Positions 7,395-15,933 of a stretch of 64,000 nucleotides of DNA are shown here, piece after piece. Position 1 is the stretch's first letter; each line of letters begins with the position of its first letter. A model generated the notes under the pieces. That model was given only the letters and a program-made list of their open reading frames with translations. It did not search any database and had not been told where the DNA came from. Source of the DNA: Microbacterium sp. AK009 (GTDB lineage: Bacteria; Actinomycetota; Actinomycetes; Actinomycetales; Microbacteriaceae); NCBI RefSeq assembly GCF_013410955.1, contig NZ_JACCCG010000004.1, forward strand, positions 427,670-491,669, in the 5' to 3' direction. The position numbers were made by a program, and so were the translations under genes.

Positions 7395-8841
7395 CGTCCG
7401 CTTTCTGTGACGTCCGGGCTCGCGCTGCGACCTCGGCCGCGGCCGTCCCGGGCCTGTTCTTCTCGACCCACCCCTCGACGTTGCGCTGAGGGGCCACACT
7501 CAGGGCCAGAGCACCGGCAGGCACATCCTTGCGGATGACGGCGCCGGCTCCGGTCTTCGCGCCGTCTCCGATCCTAACGGGCGCGACGAAGACGTTGTGC
7601 GAGCCGCTGTGCACCTCGTCGCCGATCTCGGTGCGGTGCTTGGCCAGGTCGTCGTAGTTGGCCGTGATCGCTCCGGCGCCGAGGTTGACCCCCGTGCCGA
7701 TCGTGGTGTCGCCGATGTAGGACAGGTGCGGCACCTTGCTGCGCTCACCGATGTCGGAGTTCTTCACCTCGACGAACGTGCCGATCTTGCCGCCCGCGCC
7801 CAGTCGGGCGTTGGGGCGGAGGTACGCGAACGGTCCCACCGTCGCATCGGGGCCGATCACGGCGAGGGTCGCGTCGGTCCGGGTGACCGTCGCCCTCTCC
7901 CCCACCTCGCAATCGACGAGGGTGGTGTCGGGGCCGACGACGGCTCCCTCGCCGATGACGGTGGCGCGGAGCACGTGCGTGCCCGGCAGCAGGGTGACAT
8001 CGGGCGCGAGGGTCGCGGTGACATCGATCCAGGTCGTGGCCGGGTCCATCACGGTCACGCCCTCGCGCTGCCAGTGACGGACGGTGCGGGCGTTGAGCGT
8101 ACGCGCCGCCTCGGACAGCTGGATGCGATCGTTGACCCCGAGCGCGGCGGCTGCGTCCGGCGCGGTGACGGCGGCGACGGGCAGCCCCGCGTCGCGCAGC
8201 AGACCGATGACGTCGGTGAGGTACTTCTCACCCTGCGCGTTCTGGGTGCCGACCCGCGCGAGCTCGCGGCGGAGCGAGGCCGCCTGGAAGACGTAGACCC
8301 CCGCGTTGATCTCGGTGACCGCGAGTTCGTCGGCAGCGGCATCCTTCTGCTCCACGATCCGCGCGACGGTGTCGTCGCCGGCGCGGATGACCCGCCCGTA
8401 GCCCGACGCGTCCTCGAGCACCGCCGTCAGCAGGGTCGCTGCGGCCCGGCGCTCGCGGTGGGTGTCCAGGAGCGTGGCGAGCATCTCCGCCTCGAGCAGC
8501 GGCACGTCGCCGCTGAGCACCAGGACGTCCTCGTCACCCTCGCCGAGGGCCTCCAGCCCGAGCTCGACCGCGCGCCCCGTGCCGGGAACCTCGTCCTGAT
8601 CCACGATCACCGCCCCGGGCGACACCTCGGTCGCCTCGAAGGCGACGAGGTCGCGTTCGTGACGGACGACGACGGCCGTGTTCCGGGGGCTGAGCCCCGC
8701 GGCGGTCTGCAGGACGTGACCGAGCAGCGAGCGGCCGCCGATGCGGTGGAGCACCTTCGGCGTCGCGGACTTCATCCGTGTGCCCTGCCCCGCGGCCAGG
8801 ACGATCACCGAGAGCGAGGAGGGGGCGGTGGTGTCTGTCAT
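7369..8841 (-). CDS. glmU: Bifunctional GlcNAc-1-phosphate uridyltransferase / GlcN-1-phosphate acetyltransferase
   Basis: A 490-residue enzyme for the last two steps of UDP-GlcNAc synthesis, feeding peptidoglycan. The N-terminal uridyltransferase (about 10-245) has LAAGQGTRMKSATPKVLH, and the C-terminal half is a left-handed beta helix acetyltransferase with hexapeptide repeats and the GAGAITANYDD region. The ATG at 8841 begins only two bases after the 3' end of the tRNA-Gln gene. The only purine-rich sequence upstream (GGCGGCGGA) is the tRNA acceptor arm itself. If RNase Z cuts the tRNA, the glmU-prs mRNA is left nearly leaderless. Overlaps prs by 26 bases. Confidence 0.95.
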   Translation of the reverse strand: MTDTTAPSSLSVIVLAAGQGTRMKSATPKVLHRIGGRSLLGHVLQTAAGLSPRNTAVVVRHERDLVAFEATEVSPGAVIVDQDEVPGTGRAVELGLEALGEGDEDVLVLSGDVPLLEAEMLATLLDTHRERRAAATLLTAVLEDASGYGRVIRAGDDTVARIVEQKDAAADELAVTEINAGVYVFQAASLRRELARVGTQNAQGEKYLTDVIGLLRDAGLPVAAVTAPDAAAALGVNDRIQLSEAARTLNARTVRHWQREGVTVMDPATTWIDVTATLAPDVTLLPGTHVLRATVIGEGAVVGPDTTLVDCEVGERATVTRTDATLAVIGPDATVGPFAYLRPNARLGAGGKIGTFVEVKNSDIGERSKVPHLSYIGDTTIGTGVNLGAGAITANYDDLAKHRTEIGDEVHSGSHNVFVAPVRIGDGAKTGAGAVIRKDVPAGALALSVAPQRNVEGWVEKNRPGTAAAEVAARARTSQKADDGSQNEDS

Positions 8842-8843
8842 GC

Positions 8844-8914
8844 TCCGCCGCCAGGACTCGAACCTAGACCTCACAGCTCCAAAGGCTGTCGTGCTGCCAT
8901 TACACCACGGCGGA
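8844..8914 (-). tRNA. tRNA-Gln (anticodon TTG)
   Basis: A 71-base cloverleaf on the minus strand: acceptor stem TCCGCCG pairing with CGGCGGA, D-arm with GTGTAATGGCAGCAC, anticodon loop CTTTGGA, and T-arm GGTTCGAGTCC. CCA is not encoded. It lies directly upstream of glmU, with two bases between the discriminator base and the glmU ATG. Confidence 0.96.
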
Positions 8915-8959
8915 CCGCGCCCGCAGTGGGCGCCCGGACAAGTCTGCCAGAGTGGATGC

Positions 8960-9457
8960 ATGCCCCGAGAGTCGGACGAAGTCGACCGCATCGTCGAGGC
9001 GTGGGGTGCGCAGCGTCCCGACCTCGATTTCTCCCCCCTGGAGGTGCTCTCCCGGGTGGACAGGCTGTCGCGGCACCTGGATCGCGCCCGGCGTGAGGCG
9101 TTCCGCCGCAGCGAGCTGGAGCCGTGGGAATGGGACGTCCTGTCGGCGTTGCGGCGGGCCGGCGAGCCGTTCCAGCTGAGCCCCAAGCAGCTGCTGCAGC
9201 AGACCCTCGTCTCCAGCGGCACGATGACCAATCGCATCGACCGCCTCGTGGGACGTCGTCTGGTGCGCCGCGAAGCCGACCCCGGTGACGGGAGGAGCAT
9301 CCTGGTGACGCTCACCGAGGAGGGCCGTACCCGCGTCGACGCCGCGATCACCCGCCTCGTCGACGCCGAAGCCCTCCTACTCGGCTCCCTGTCGCGGGGC
9401 GATCGGGACCGCCTGGCGGGGCTGCTGAGGAAACTCAGTCTGGGCTTCGACGGGTGA
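8960..9457 (+). CDS. MarR family transcriptional regulator
   Basis: A 165-residue winged-helix repressor type. The recognition helix region LVSSGTMTNRIDRLVGRRLV and the wing RREADPGDGRSILVTLTEEG are canonical for MarR. Such proteins bind as dimers and usually answer to small aromatic ligands or oxidants; the ligand here is unknown. ATG at 8960 is six bases after CAGAGT (8948-8953), a weak -10 in leaderless position. It is divergent from the tRNA-Gln/glmU unit (45 bases away) and convergent with the ABC-F gene, with three bases between stops. Neighbouring genes do not clearly identify its target. Confidence 0.9.
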   Translation: MPRESDEVDRIVEAWGAQRPDLDFSPLEVLSRVDRLSRHLDRARREAFRRSELEPWEWDVLSALRRAGEPFQLSPKQLLQQTLVSSGTMTNRIDRLVGRRLVRREADPGDGRSILVTLTEEGRTRVDAAITRLVDAEALLLGSLSRGDRDRLAGLLRKLSLGFDG

Positions 9458-9460
9458 GCA

Positions 9461-11275
9461 TCAGCCGATCTGCTCGATGAGCGTGAACCAGCGCTCCTCC
9501 GTGTCATCCCGCTCCGCCTCGAGGGCGCCGATCCGGCTCATCTCCGCCGAGAGACCCGTGAAGTCGGACTGATCGTGGTCGGCCAGGGCGATCTTGGCGC
9601 GCGACACCTCCGACTCGAGCTTCTCGATGCGCCGTTCGAGGGCGGCGGCCTCCTTCTGCGCGGCGCGGAGCTCAGCTCCGGTGAGCGCCGTGGTCGCCGG
9701 CGACGCGGTCTGCTCGGAGGACGGCGGGGTCGCCGCTGCCGAAAGCCTCCCCGCGGCGCGCAGGCGCAGATACTCGTCGACCCCGGCGGGCAGGTGTCGA
9801 AGCCGCCCCCCCAGCAGCGCGTATTGCTGGTCGGTCACCCGCTCCATGAAGTAGCGATCGTGCGAGACGACGATGAGGGTGCCGGGCCAGGAGTCCAGCA
9901 GGTCTTCGAGCGCGGCGAGCATGTCGGTGTCGAGATCGTTGGTCGGCTCGTCGAGGATCAGCACGTTCGGCTGCGAAAGCAGGATCAGCAGCAGCTGCAG
10001 GCGCCGCTTCTGCCCGCCCGAGAGGTCGCGGACCGGGGTGGAAAGCTGCGCGCTGGCGAACCCCATCCGCTCCAGCAGCTGCCCGGGCGAGAGCTCCTGG
10101 GCCTTCGACCCGGCGCCGAGTGTGTAGGTCGTGCGCAGACCCGAGATGACCACCCGGACGGGATCGTCCAGGTGCGGATCGAGCTCGTCCATGCGCTGGC
10201 TGAGGATCGCCACCCGCACGGTCTTGCCTCGCTTCACCCGCCCGGAGGTGGGTTCCCGCTCGCCGGAGATGAGCGAGAGCAGCGTGGACTTGCCCGCGCC
10301 GTTGACCCCCAGGATGCCGGTGCGCTCGCCGGGCGCGATGCGCCACTCGACGTCGTGGAAGACCTCGGTCCGGGTGGTGCCGTCGTCGTAGACGACCGAG
10401 ACGTCGAGCAGGTCGACGACGTCCTTGCCGAGTCGCGTGATGGCCAGTGCCTGCAACGCGACCGGGTCGCGCAGCTCGGGCACGTCTTCGATCAGCGCGT
10501 TGGCGGCGTCGATGCGGAACTTCGGCTTCGACGTCCGCGCGGGGGCACCGCGTCGCAGCCAGGCGAGCTCCTTGCGGGCGAGGTTCTGACGACGCGCTTC
10601 GATCGCCGCCGCCTGCCGGTCGCGCTCGACCCGCTGAAGGATGTAGGCGGCGTACCCGCCTTCGAACGGCTCGACGATCCGGTCGTGGACCTCCCAGGTC
10701 ATGGTGCAGACCTCGTCGAGGAACCAGCGGTCGTGGGTGACGACGAGGAGCCCGCCCTGGTTCGCCGGCCACCGGCGGCGGATGTGGTCGGCGAGCCACG
10801 CGATCGCCTCGACGTCGAGGTGGTTGGTGGGTTCGTCGAGGAACAGCACATCCCAGTCGCCGACGAGAAGGGAGGCCAGGGCGACCCGGCGGCGCTGGCC
10901 CCCCGACAGCCCGGTGACCGGGCCCTCCCAGTCCAGCCCTTCGAGGAGGCCGGCGATCACGTCGCGCACGCGCGGATCGCCCGCCCACTCGTGATCGGGA
11001 CGGTCGCCGACCACGGCGAAGCGGACGGTGTGACCGTCGTCGAGGGTGTCGGACTGGTCGAGGACACCGACGCGGACACCCCGCCGGACGGTGACACGAC
11101 CCGAGTCGGGCTCGAGCCGCCCGGCCAGCATGGCGAGGAGAGTCGATTTGCCGTCGCCGTTTCGCCCCACGACGCCGATGCGGTCTCCCTCGTCGATGCC
11201 GAGAGAGATGCCGTCGAAGACGACCTTCGTGGGAAATTCCAGATGCAGGGCTTCGGCCCCGAGAAGATGCGCCAT
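9461..11275 (-). CDS. ABC-F family ATPase
   Basis: A 604-residue protein with two ATP-binding cassettes and no membrane segments. The first cassette has GRNGDGKST and LSGGQRRR, the second GVNGAGKST and LSGGQKRR; the Walker B regions end in DEPTNHLD and DEPTNDLD. A C-terminal coiled coil (about residues 540-600, rich in Glu/Lys/Arg) follows. ABC-F proteins act on the ribosome as translation factors or antibiotic-protection factors; this position near ispE and ksgA is usual for a housekeeping actinobacterial member. ATG at 11275. A TAGCCT box nine bases before it leaves room for only a very short leader. Confidence 0.92.
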   Translation of the reverse strand: MAHLLGAEALHLEFPTKVVFDGISLGIDEGDRIGVVGRNGDGKSTLLAMLAGRLEPDSGRVTVRRGVRVGVLDQSDTLDDGHTVRFAVVGDRPDHEWAGDPRVRDVIAGLLEGLDWEGPVTGLSGGQRRRVALASLLVGDWDVLFLDEPTNHLDVEAIAWLADHIRRRWPANQGGLLVVTHDRWFLDEVCTMTWEVHDRIVEPFEGGYAAYILQRVERDRQAAAIEARRQNLARKELAWLRRGAPARTSKPKFRIDAANALIEDVPELRDPVALQALAITRLGKDVVDLLDVSVVYDDGTTRTEVFHDVEWRIAPGERTGILGVNGAGKSTLLSLISGEREPTSGRVKRGKTVRVAILSQRMDELDPHLDDPVRVVISGLRTTYTLGAGSKAQELSPGQLLERMGFASAQLSTPVRDLSGGQKRRLQLLLILLSQPNVLILDEPTNDLDTDMLAALEDLLDSWPGTLIVVSHDRYFMERVTDQQYALLGGRLRHLPAGVDEYLRLRAAGRLSAAATPPSSEQTASPATTALTGAELRAAQKEAAALERRIEKLESEVSRAKIALADHDQSDFTGLSAEMSRIGALEAERDDTEERWFTLIEQIG

Positions 11276-11284
11276 ATCCCCTCC

Positions 11285-11290
11285 AGGCTA
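11285..11290 (-). promoter_or_regulatory. -10 box of the ABC-F gene
   Basis: TAGCCT on the minus strand, nine bases before the ATG. The intervening GGAGGGG would be partly transcribed, leaving a leader of a few bases at most. Confidence 0.4.
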
Positions 11291-11320
11291 TGGCCCTGGG
11301 TCGACCCCGCCGACCAGAGC

Positions 11321-11348
11321 CTCAGTACCAGAAGCTCAGTACCAGAAG
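11321..11348. repeat. Two tandem 14-base copies at the 3' end of the acetyltransferase gene
   Basis: CTCAGTACCAGAAG occurs at 11321-11334 and again at 11335-11348. The second copy encodes the last residues and stop of the acetyltransferase; the first lies just after the stop. It looks like a recent slippage duplication that left the reading frame intact. Confidence 0.9.
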
Positions 11349-12643
11349 CTCAGACGTGGCGCGCGGGGCGTGAGGAAGAGCGGGGCGACGAGGTCGGGGT
11401 CGTCGACGGCGAGGCGACCGGCGCCGGCCAGGGTCGCCACCGACACGCCACCGAGGTAGATCGCCGACAGCTCCTCGATTCCCAGGCGAAGGACCGGAGC
11501 GGCAGCTGCGGAATCACCGACGTCTTCCACCGTTCCGATACCGTCGACCACCTGCAGGTGCCACCGGCCGGTGGACAGGCCGAGGGAGTCCTCCACGTCG
11601 AGGACGACATCGCCGGATCCCGTGTAGGTCCGCGCCTCGAGCGCGCGGGGGACGTCGATGATCCGCACGTACTGGTGGTCGCGAACCGTGATCGTCGCGG
11701 CGCGCTGGTCGGCGATCATCCACCACAGCGGCTCATCGACAGCGAGTTCGCCGGCGTGGATCTCGCCGACGAGGTCGAGCTCGAGCAGGAAGCGCCAGAG
11801 CGCGGCGTACGCGGCGGGTGTGACGGCGATGAGGGAGGACACATCGACACGGGACTTCGTCCAGTCATCGCTGTTCTCGGTGACCGTGTACAGCGCCGCT
11901 CCCCGGACCCGTCCGGCGTCGTCGCGCCACTGGATGGCACGCCGCTTCCCCGGGTCCTTGGCGTCGGGCCGGGTGCCCGCGAAGCTGTCCCAGTGACCGG
12001 CGGGGATCTCCAGTTCGCCGGCCGAGCGCTGGCGCACCTCCTCGTGGAGGGCGGGCGCGATCTCGCGCCACGTCTCACGTGGGATGAAATCCACCCGGCC
12101 GGATCGGCCCGGTCCGCGCCATCCGGCCCGCTTGGTGTCGATGACCCAGGTGGCCGCCGAAGCGGCCGGGGCGAAGCCGTAGCGGCCGTAGAGCGTGGCC
12201 TCGCTGACGGTCAGCATCGCCAGCGGAACGTCGCCGGCGACAGCGCTGCGCAACTCCGCCTCCAACAGGGCGCGCGCGATGCCGCGTCGCCGGTGGGTGG
12301 GGGCGACCGAGACGGCGCTCACGGCGCTGCCCGGCAGAACCCCACCGCCGGGAACCGTGAGTTCCGAGAGCCATGATGCGCTGGTGGCCACGGGAGCCGA
12401 GGTCGGGGCCTGCGGGTCGTACACCCCCGTCAGCCGCCGGTGACTTCCCCGCGCACGCGTCTCGCGCACCTGCTCGTCGGTCAGCTCGGGATCGAGGAAG
12501 CCGCGCGCGACGACCTGGATGAAGGCCTCGCGGTCGGCGTCGTCGGTCACCAACCGCATCTGGAGGCCCTGAGCCTCCAGGCGCTCCCGGGAGATCGGAT
12601 CGACATCACGCGCGAGATGGGCGTCGGCAGCAGAAGCATCCAT
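11336..12643 (-). CDS. GNAT N-acetyltransferase, Eis-like
   Basis: A 435-residue protein with the Eis layout: an N-terminal acetyltransferase domain with the acetyl-CoA loop SVAPTHRRRGIAR, a central second GNAT-like fold and a C-terminal sterol-carrier-like domain. In mycobacterial Eis the C-terminal carboxylate acts as catalytic base; here the chain ends in Ser-Phe-Trp-Tyr, a similar aromatic terminus. Eis proteins acetylate amines, including aminoglycosides, but the substrate here is not known. The ATG at 12643 is chosen because TAGCGT lies seven bases before it; the earlier in-frame ATG at 12679 lies upstream of the -10 box. A 14-base tandem duplication follows the stop. Confidence 0.83.
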   Translation of the reverse strand: MDASAADAHLARDVDPISRERLEAQGLQMRLVTDDADREAFIQVVARGFLDPELTDEQVRETRARGSHRRLTGVYDPQAPTSAPVATSASWLSELTVPGGGVLPGSAVSAVSVAPTHRRRGIARALLEAELRSAVAGDVPLAMLTVSEATLYGRYGFAPAASAATWVIDTKRAGWRGPGRSGRVDFIPRETWREIAPALHEEVRQRSAGELEIPAGHWDSFAGTRPDAKDPGKRRAIQWRDDAGRVRGAALYTVTENSDDWTKSRVDVSSLIAVTPAAYAALWRFLLELDLVGEIHAGELAVDEPLWWMIADQRAATITVRDHQYVRIIDVPRALEARTYTGSGDVVLDVEDSLGLSTGRWHLQVVDGIGTVEDVGDSAAAAPVLRLGIEELSAIYLGGVSVATLAGAGRLAVDDPDLVAPLFLTPRAPRLSFWY

Positions 12644-12650
12644 GCCCCCC

Positions 12651-12656
12651 ACGCTA
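12651..12656 (-). promoter_or_regulatory. -10 box, leaderless start of the Eis-like gene
   Basis: TAGCGT on the minus strand, seven bases before the ATG at 12643. Confidence 0.5.
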
Positions 12657-12709
12657 CTGAGGGGCACCGGCAGGCGCACGCCCGCCGATGCCCCTCAGCC
12701 GTGCCCGGA

Positions 12710-13633
12710 TCAGGAGATGCCGTTCTCCTCGAGCCACTGGGTGGCGATGTCGTCGCTGGAGAGCTGGTCGACCGTGCTCTGCACGTTCAGGGCGACAAGC
12801 GCCTCCGGGGTCAGCGCAGCGCTCACCTGGTTGATGACGTCGGCGATCTCATCGGCGATGTCGGTGCTGACCACCGGCACCACGTTCGAGGCGAGGAACA
12901 GGCCCTCGGGGTCGTCGAGGACGACGAGGTCCTCCGTCTGGATCCGCGGGTCGGCGGTGAAGACGTTCGCGACGTTGACGGTGCCGGCGACGAGGTCTTC
13001 GACCGTCGTGTCGCCCGTCGCGGAGAACGACACGTCCACCCCGTAGGTCTCGGCGAGCCCTGCCGGACCGTAGGGCCGCTCGGCGAGCTCAGGCGGACCG
13101 CCGAGGGTCAGCGGCACGTCGACGTTCGCGAGGTCGGCGATCGAGGCCAGCGAGTACTCGTCGGCGAATGCCGCGGTCACGGTGTACGAGTCCTGGTCGC
13201 TGGCGGTGGACTGGTCGAGCACCGTCAGCCCCTCCGGAAGCGCGTCGGGCAGAGCGGCGTACACCTCTTCCGCGGTGCGAGCGGTGGTCTCTCCGTCGAA
13301 GTACTGCAACAGGTTGCCGCTGTACTCGGGGAAGAGGTTCACCTCGCCGTCCTCGAGCAGCGGAATGTAGGCGTCGCGCTGTCCGATGTTGAACTGGCGC
13401 TCGACCTCGAAGCCGGCGTTCTCGAGAGCCTGGGCGTAGATCTCGGCGACGATCTCGTTGGAGTAGTAGGCCTGCGACCCGACGACGATCGTGCTGCTGT
13501 CACCCGTGCCGGCGCTCTCGTCGCCGTCACCGGAGTCCAGCGGATCGCTCGTGGCGCATCCGGCCATCGTGATGACGGCACCGGTCAGGACGGCGACGCC
13601 GGCCAGACCCTTTCGAAGTCGTGCTGTGAACAT
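12710..13633 (-). CDS. Substrate-binding lipoprotein of a quaternary-amine/osmoprotectant ABC importer
   Basis: A 307-residue secreted lipoprotein. The signal peptide ends in ITMAGC (lipid Cys at about residue 25), then a Ser/Gly/Asp-rich linker and an OpuAC/ProX-type binding domain starting IVVGSQAYYSNE. The family binds glycine betaine, choline, carnitine or similar compounds. ATG at 13633 with AGAGGA seven bases upstream. It is the last gene of an operon after the ATPase and two permeases, 40 bases from the second permease, which allows separate translation at higher level. Ligand is inferred from family only. Confidence 0.88.
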   Translation of the reverse strand: MFTARLRKGLAGVAVLTGAVITMAGCATSDPLDSGDGDESAGTGDSSTIVVGSQAYYSNEIVAEIYAQALENAGFEVERQFNIGQRDAYIPLLEDGEVNLFPEYSGNLLQYFDGETTARTAEEVYAALPDALPEGLTVLDQSTASDQDSYTVTAAFADEYSLASIADLANVDVPLTLGGPPELAERPYGPAGLAETYGVDVSFSATGDTTVEDLVAGTVNVANVFTADPRIQTEDLVVLDDPEGLFLASNVVPVVSTDIADEIADVINQVSAALTPEALVALNVQSTVDQLSSDDIATQWLEENGIS

Positions 13634-13673
13634 GGTTTCCTCTTTTCTGATGCGGATAGGGAAGTGGTGAGGC

Positions 13674-14393
13674 TCAGACGGCGGCGACGCGCGGCGTGCG
13701 ACCACGGGACGACGTCACCTGCCGCTGCCCGGCGATGACACCACGGGGCATCGCGACCCGCTGCAGGATCGCGAAGACGCCGTCGAGGGCGAGCGCGAGA
13801 GCACCGACGAGGATCGCGCCGCCGATGATGACCTCGATGCGACGCAACTCCAAGCCGGTGATGATGTATTGCCCGAGACCGCCCAGTCCGATGTACGCGG
13901 CGATGGTGACCGTCGCGACGACTTGAAGGGTCGCGGAGCGGATGCCTCCGATGAGGAGCGAGAGTCCGAGTGGTACCTCGATCCGCCAGAGGATCTGCCA
14001 TTCCGTCATCCCCATGGACCGACCGGCGTCGATGACCCGGCGGTCGATGGCCTCGAACCCGGCGTACGCCCCGGCGAGGATCGACGGAATGGCCAGGACG
14101 ACGAAGGTGATGACCGCAGCCTCGGGCTTGCGGAGCACTCCCAGCAGCAGGGTGAGGAGGATGAGGAGGCCGAAAGAGGGGATGGCGCGCGCGGCACCCG
14201 AGATCGCCACCGCGACCTCGCGTCCTTTGCCGGTGTGTCCGATCCACCAGCCGATCGGGGTCGCGATGGCGCCGGCAATGACGACGGCGATGACGGTGTA
14301 CGCGACCTGCTGAGCGAAGGCGACGGGAATCGGATCGAGGAATCCGGTGTCACCGCCGAAGATCCAGGCGAACGCATCGATGAAGTAGCTCAT
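13674..14393 (-). CDS. ABC permease, quaternary-amine uptake family (second)
   Basis: A 239-residue membrane protein with about six helices and the BPD_transp_1 coupling motif around EAIDRRVIDAGRSMGMTEWQ, where the EAA loop contacts the ATPase. It is co-translated with the first permease through an ATGA overlap at 14390-14393. The hydrophilic C-terminal tail (about 25 residues, Arg/Thr-rich) is cytoplasmic. With the neighbouring permease it forms a heterodimeric channel, as in OpuC-type importers. Confidence 0.9.
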   Translation of the reverse strand: MSYFIDAFAWIFGGDTGFLDPIPVAFAQQVAYTVIAVVIAGAIATPIGWWIGHTGKGREVAVAISGAARAIPSFGLLILLTLLLGVLRKPEAAVITFVVLAIPSILAGAYAGFEAIDRRVIDAGRSMGMTEWQILWRIEVPLGLSLLIGGIRSATLQVVATVTIAAYIGLGGLGQYIITGLELRRIEVIIGGAILVGALALALDGVFAILQRVAMPRGVIAGQRQVTSSRGRTPRVAAV

Positions 14394-15079
14394 GCGGTCG
14401 CTCCTGTCAGGGCCACCCGACGTGACGGCACCCGCGTGCTCTTGACCCGACGGGTCCACGGCATGAGGAGCCTGCCCGCGACGATGAGGGCCAGATCGAC
14501 AAGGAGGGCGAGAACGACGACGGCGACGACCCCCGCCACCACTTCGGGGATGATGCGTCGATCAAGCCCATTGGTGAAGAGGTAACCGAGATTGATGATG
14601 CCGGCCAGGATTCCGACGGTGGCCAGAGCGATGGTGCTCGCCGCCGCCACGCGCAGCCCGGCGAGGATGACGGGGCCGGCGAGCGGGAACTCGACCGCCC
14701 AGAACCGACGGAACGAGGCGTACCCCATGGCGGTGGAGGACTGCCTGACTCCCTCGTCGACGGAGTCGAGGCCGTCGGAAACGGCACGGACCAGGATGGC
14801 CACCGCGTAGATGGTCAACGCCACGACGAGATTGGTCTCGCTGGTGATCGAGTACAGCCCGGTTGCACTGGGAATCAGCACCAGCAGGGCTATCGAGGGG
14901 ATGGTGTAGAGCAGGCCGGTGATGGTGATGACACCGCTCCGAACGAGGCGGTACCTCCAGGCCACCCACCCCAGGGGCACGGAGATGACGAATCCCAGAA
15001 CCAGGGCGAGGACGCTCTGCCGCAGGTGGACGAGGGAGAGTTCGCCGATCAGGTCGAGATTGTCCAGCACCCAGGTCAC
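14390..15079 (-). CDS. ABC permease, quaternary-amine uptake family (first)
   Basis: A 229-residue membrane protein of the same family as its neighbour, with about six helices and the EAA-type loop DEGVRQSSTAMGYASFRRFW. GTG start at 15079 overlaps the ATPase stop as GTGA, and its own stop overlaps the next permease start as ATGA. The order ATPase, permease, permease, binding protein is that of an osmoprotectant or choline importer with the binding gene last. Confidence 0.9.
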   Translation of the reverse strand: MTWVLDNLDLIGELSLVHLRQSVLALVLGFVISVPLGWVAWRYRLVRSGVITITGLLYTIPSIALLVLIPSATGLYSITSETNLVVALTIYAVAILVRAVSDGLDSVDEGVRQSSTAMGYASFRRFWAVEFPLAGPVILAGLRVAAASTIALATVGILAGIINLGYLFTNGLDRRIIPEVVAGVVAVVVLALLVDLALIVAGRLLMPWTRRVKSTRVPSRRVALTGATA

Positions 15080-15903
15080 GTGCGAGCGCCATCCTCGATG
15101 AGAGCTCCCTGCGTGCGCCCCTCGCCGTCGACGACCACCGTGCCGTGCGGCGTCTGCCTCAGCCGCAGCGCGCGCTTCCCCTTGTCGGCACCGATGAAGG
15201 AGGCGACGAAGTCGGTGGCGGGTGCCTCGATGATCTCGTCGGGGGTCCCCCGCTGGGCGATCTGGGCGCCCTTCTCCAGGATGACCACCTGATCGCCGAG
15301 GAGGAAGGCCTCGTCGATGTCGTGGGTGACGAACACGATCGTCTTGGCCACGTCGCGCTGGATGCGCAGCAGTTCCTCCTGGAGCTCAGCCCGCACGATC
15401 GGGTCGACGGCCCCGAAGGGCTCGTCCATGAGCAGGATGTTGGGGTTCGCCGCGAGCCCCCGCGCCACGCCGACCCGCTGCTGCTGGCCGCCGGAGAGCT
15501 GGCTGGGGTACCGGTCGGCCATCCCCCGGTCAAGCCCCACCGTGTCCATGAGCTCGAGCGCCTGCGCCCGGGCCTTCTTGCGGTTCGCGCCCTCCAGCAC
15601 CGGGACGGTGGCGATGTTCTCGGCCACGGTGAAATGCGGCAGGAGGCCCGAGTTCTGCATGACGTAGCCGATGCTGCGGCGCAGTTTCACGGGGTCGCGT
15701 CCGGCGATGTCGTCGCCGTCGATGAGGATCGTGCCGTCGCTCGGCTCGACCATGCGGTTGATCATGCGCAGGAGCGTCGTCTTGCCGCATCCCGAAGAGC
15801 CGACGAACACCGTGGTGGTGTGTGCCGGCAGAACGAGGTCGAACGACCGGACCGCTTCCGTGCCGTCGGGGAAACGCTTGGTGACGCCTCGGAATTCGAT
15901 CAT
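15076..15903 (-). CDS. ATPase of quaternary-amine/osmoprotectant ABC importer
   Basis: A 275-residue ABC ATPase of the ProV/OpuCA kind without the C-terminal CBS pair that osmotic sensors of the family often carry. Walker A GSSGCGKT (about 36-43), signature LSGGQQQR, Walker B ILLMDEPF and the H-loop FVTHD are all present. It energises import of a compatible solute together with the two permeases and lipoprotein downstream. Lack of CBS domains argues for regulation by expression, or for a nutrient rather than an osmotic role. ATG at 15903. Confidence 0.9.
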   Translation of the reverse strand: MIEFRGVTKRFPDGTEAVRSFDLVLPAHTTTVFVGSSGCGKTTLLRMINRMVEPSDGTILIDGDDIAGRDPVKLRRSIGYVMQNSGLLPHFTVAENIATVPVLEGANRKKARAQALELMDTVGLDRGMADRYPSQLSGGQQQRVGVARGLAANPNILLMDEPFGAVDPIVRAELQEELLRIQRDVAKTIVFVTHDIDEAFLLGDQVVILEKGAQIAQRGTPDEIIEAPATDFVASFIGADKGKRALRLRQTPHGTVVVDGEGRTQGALIEDGART

Positions 15904-15918
15904 GGCGCGGTGCGTCCG

Positions 15919-15933
15919 GTCGACTTAGTCGAC
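15919..15933. promoter_or_regulatory. Possible operator before the osmoprotectant operon
   Basis: GTCGACTTAGTCGAC, two palindromic hexamers around a 3-base centre, 16 bases upstream of the ATPase ATG and overlapping the DUF427 stop codon. It may be a regulator site or a chance CG-rich palindrome. Confidence 0.2.

Noticed and set aside
8741..8959. N-terminal extension of the MarR gene
   Set aside because: It would read through tRNA-Gln and the glmU start on the opposite strand.
9575..12376. 933-codon frame on the plus strand across the ABC-F and Eis-like genes
   Set aside because: It runs through two genes with complete motifs and leaderless promoters on the other strand; residue content is typical of a shadow frame.
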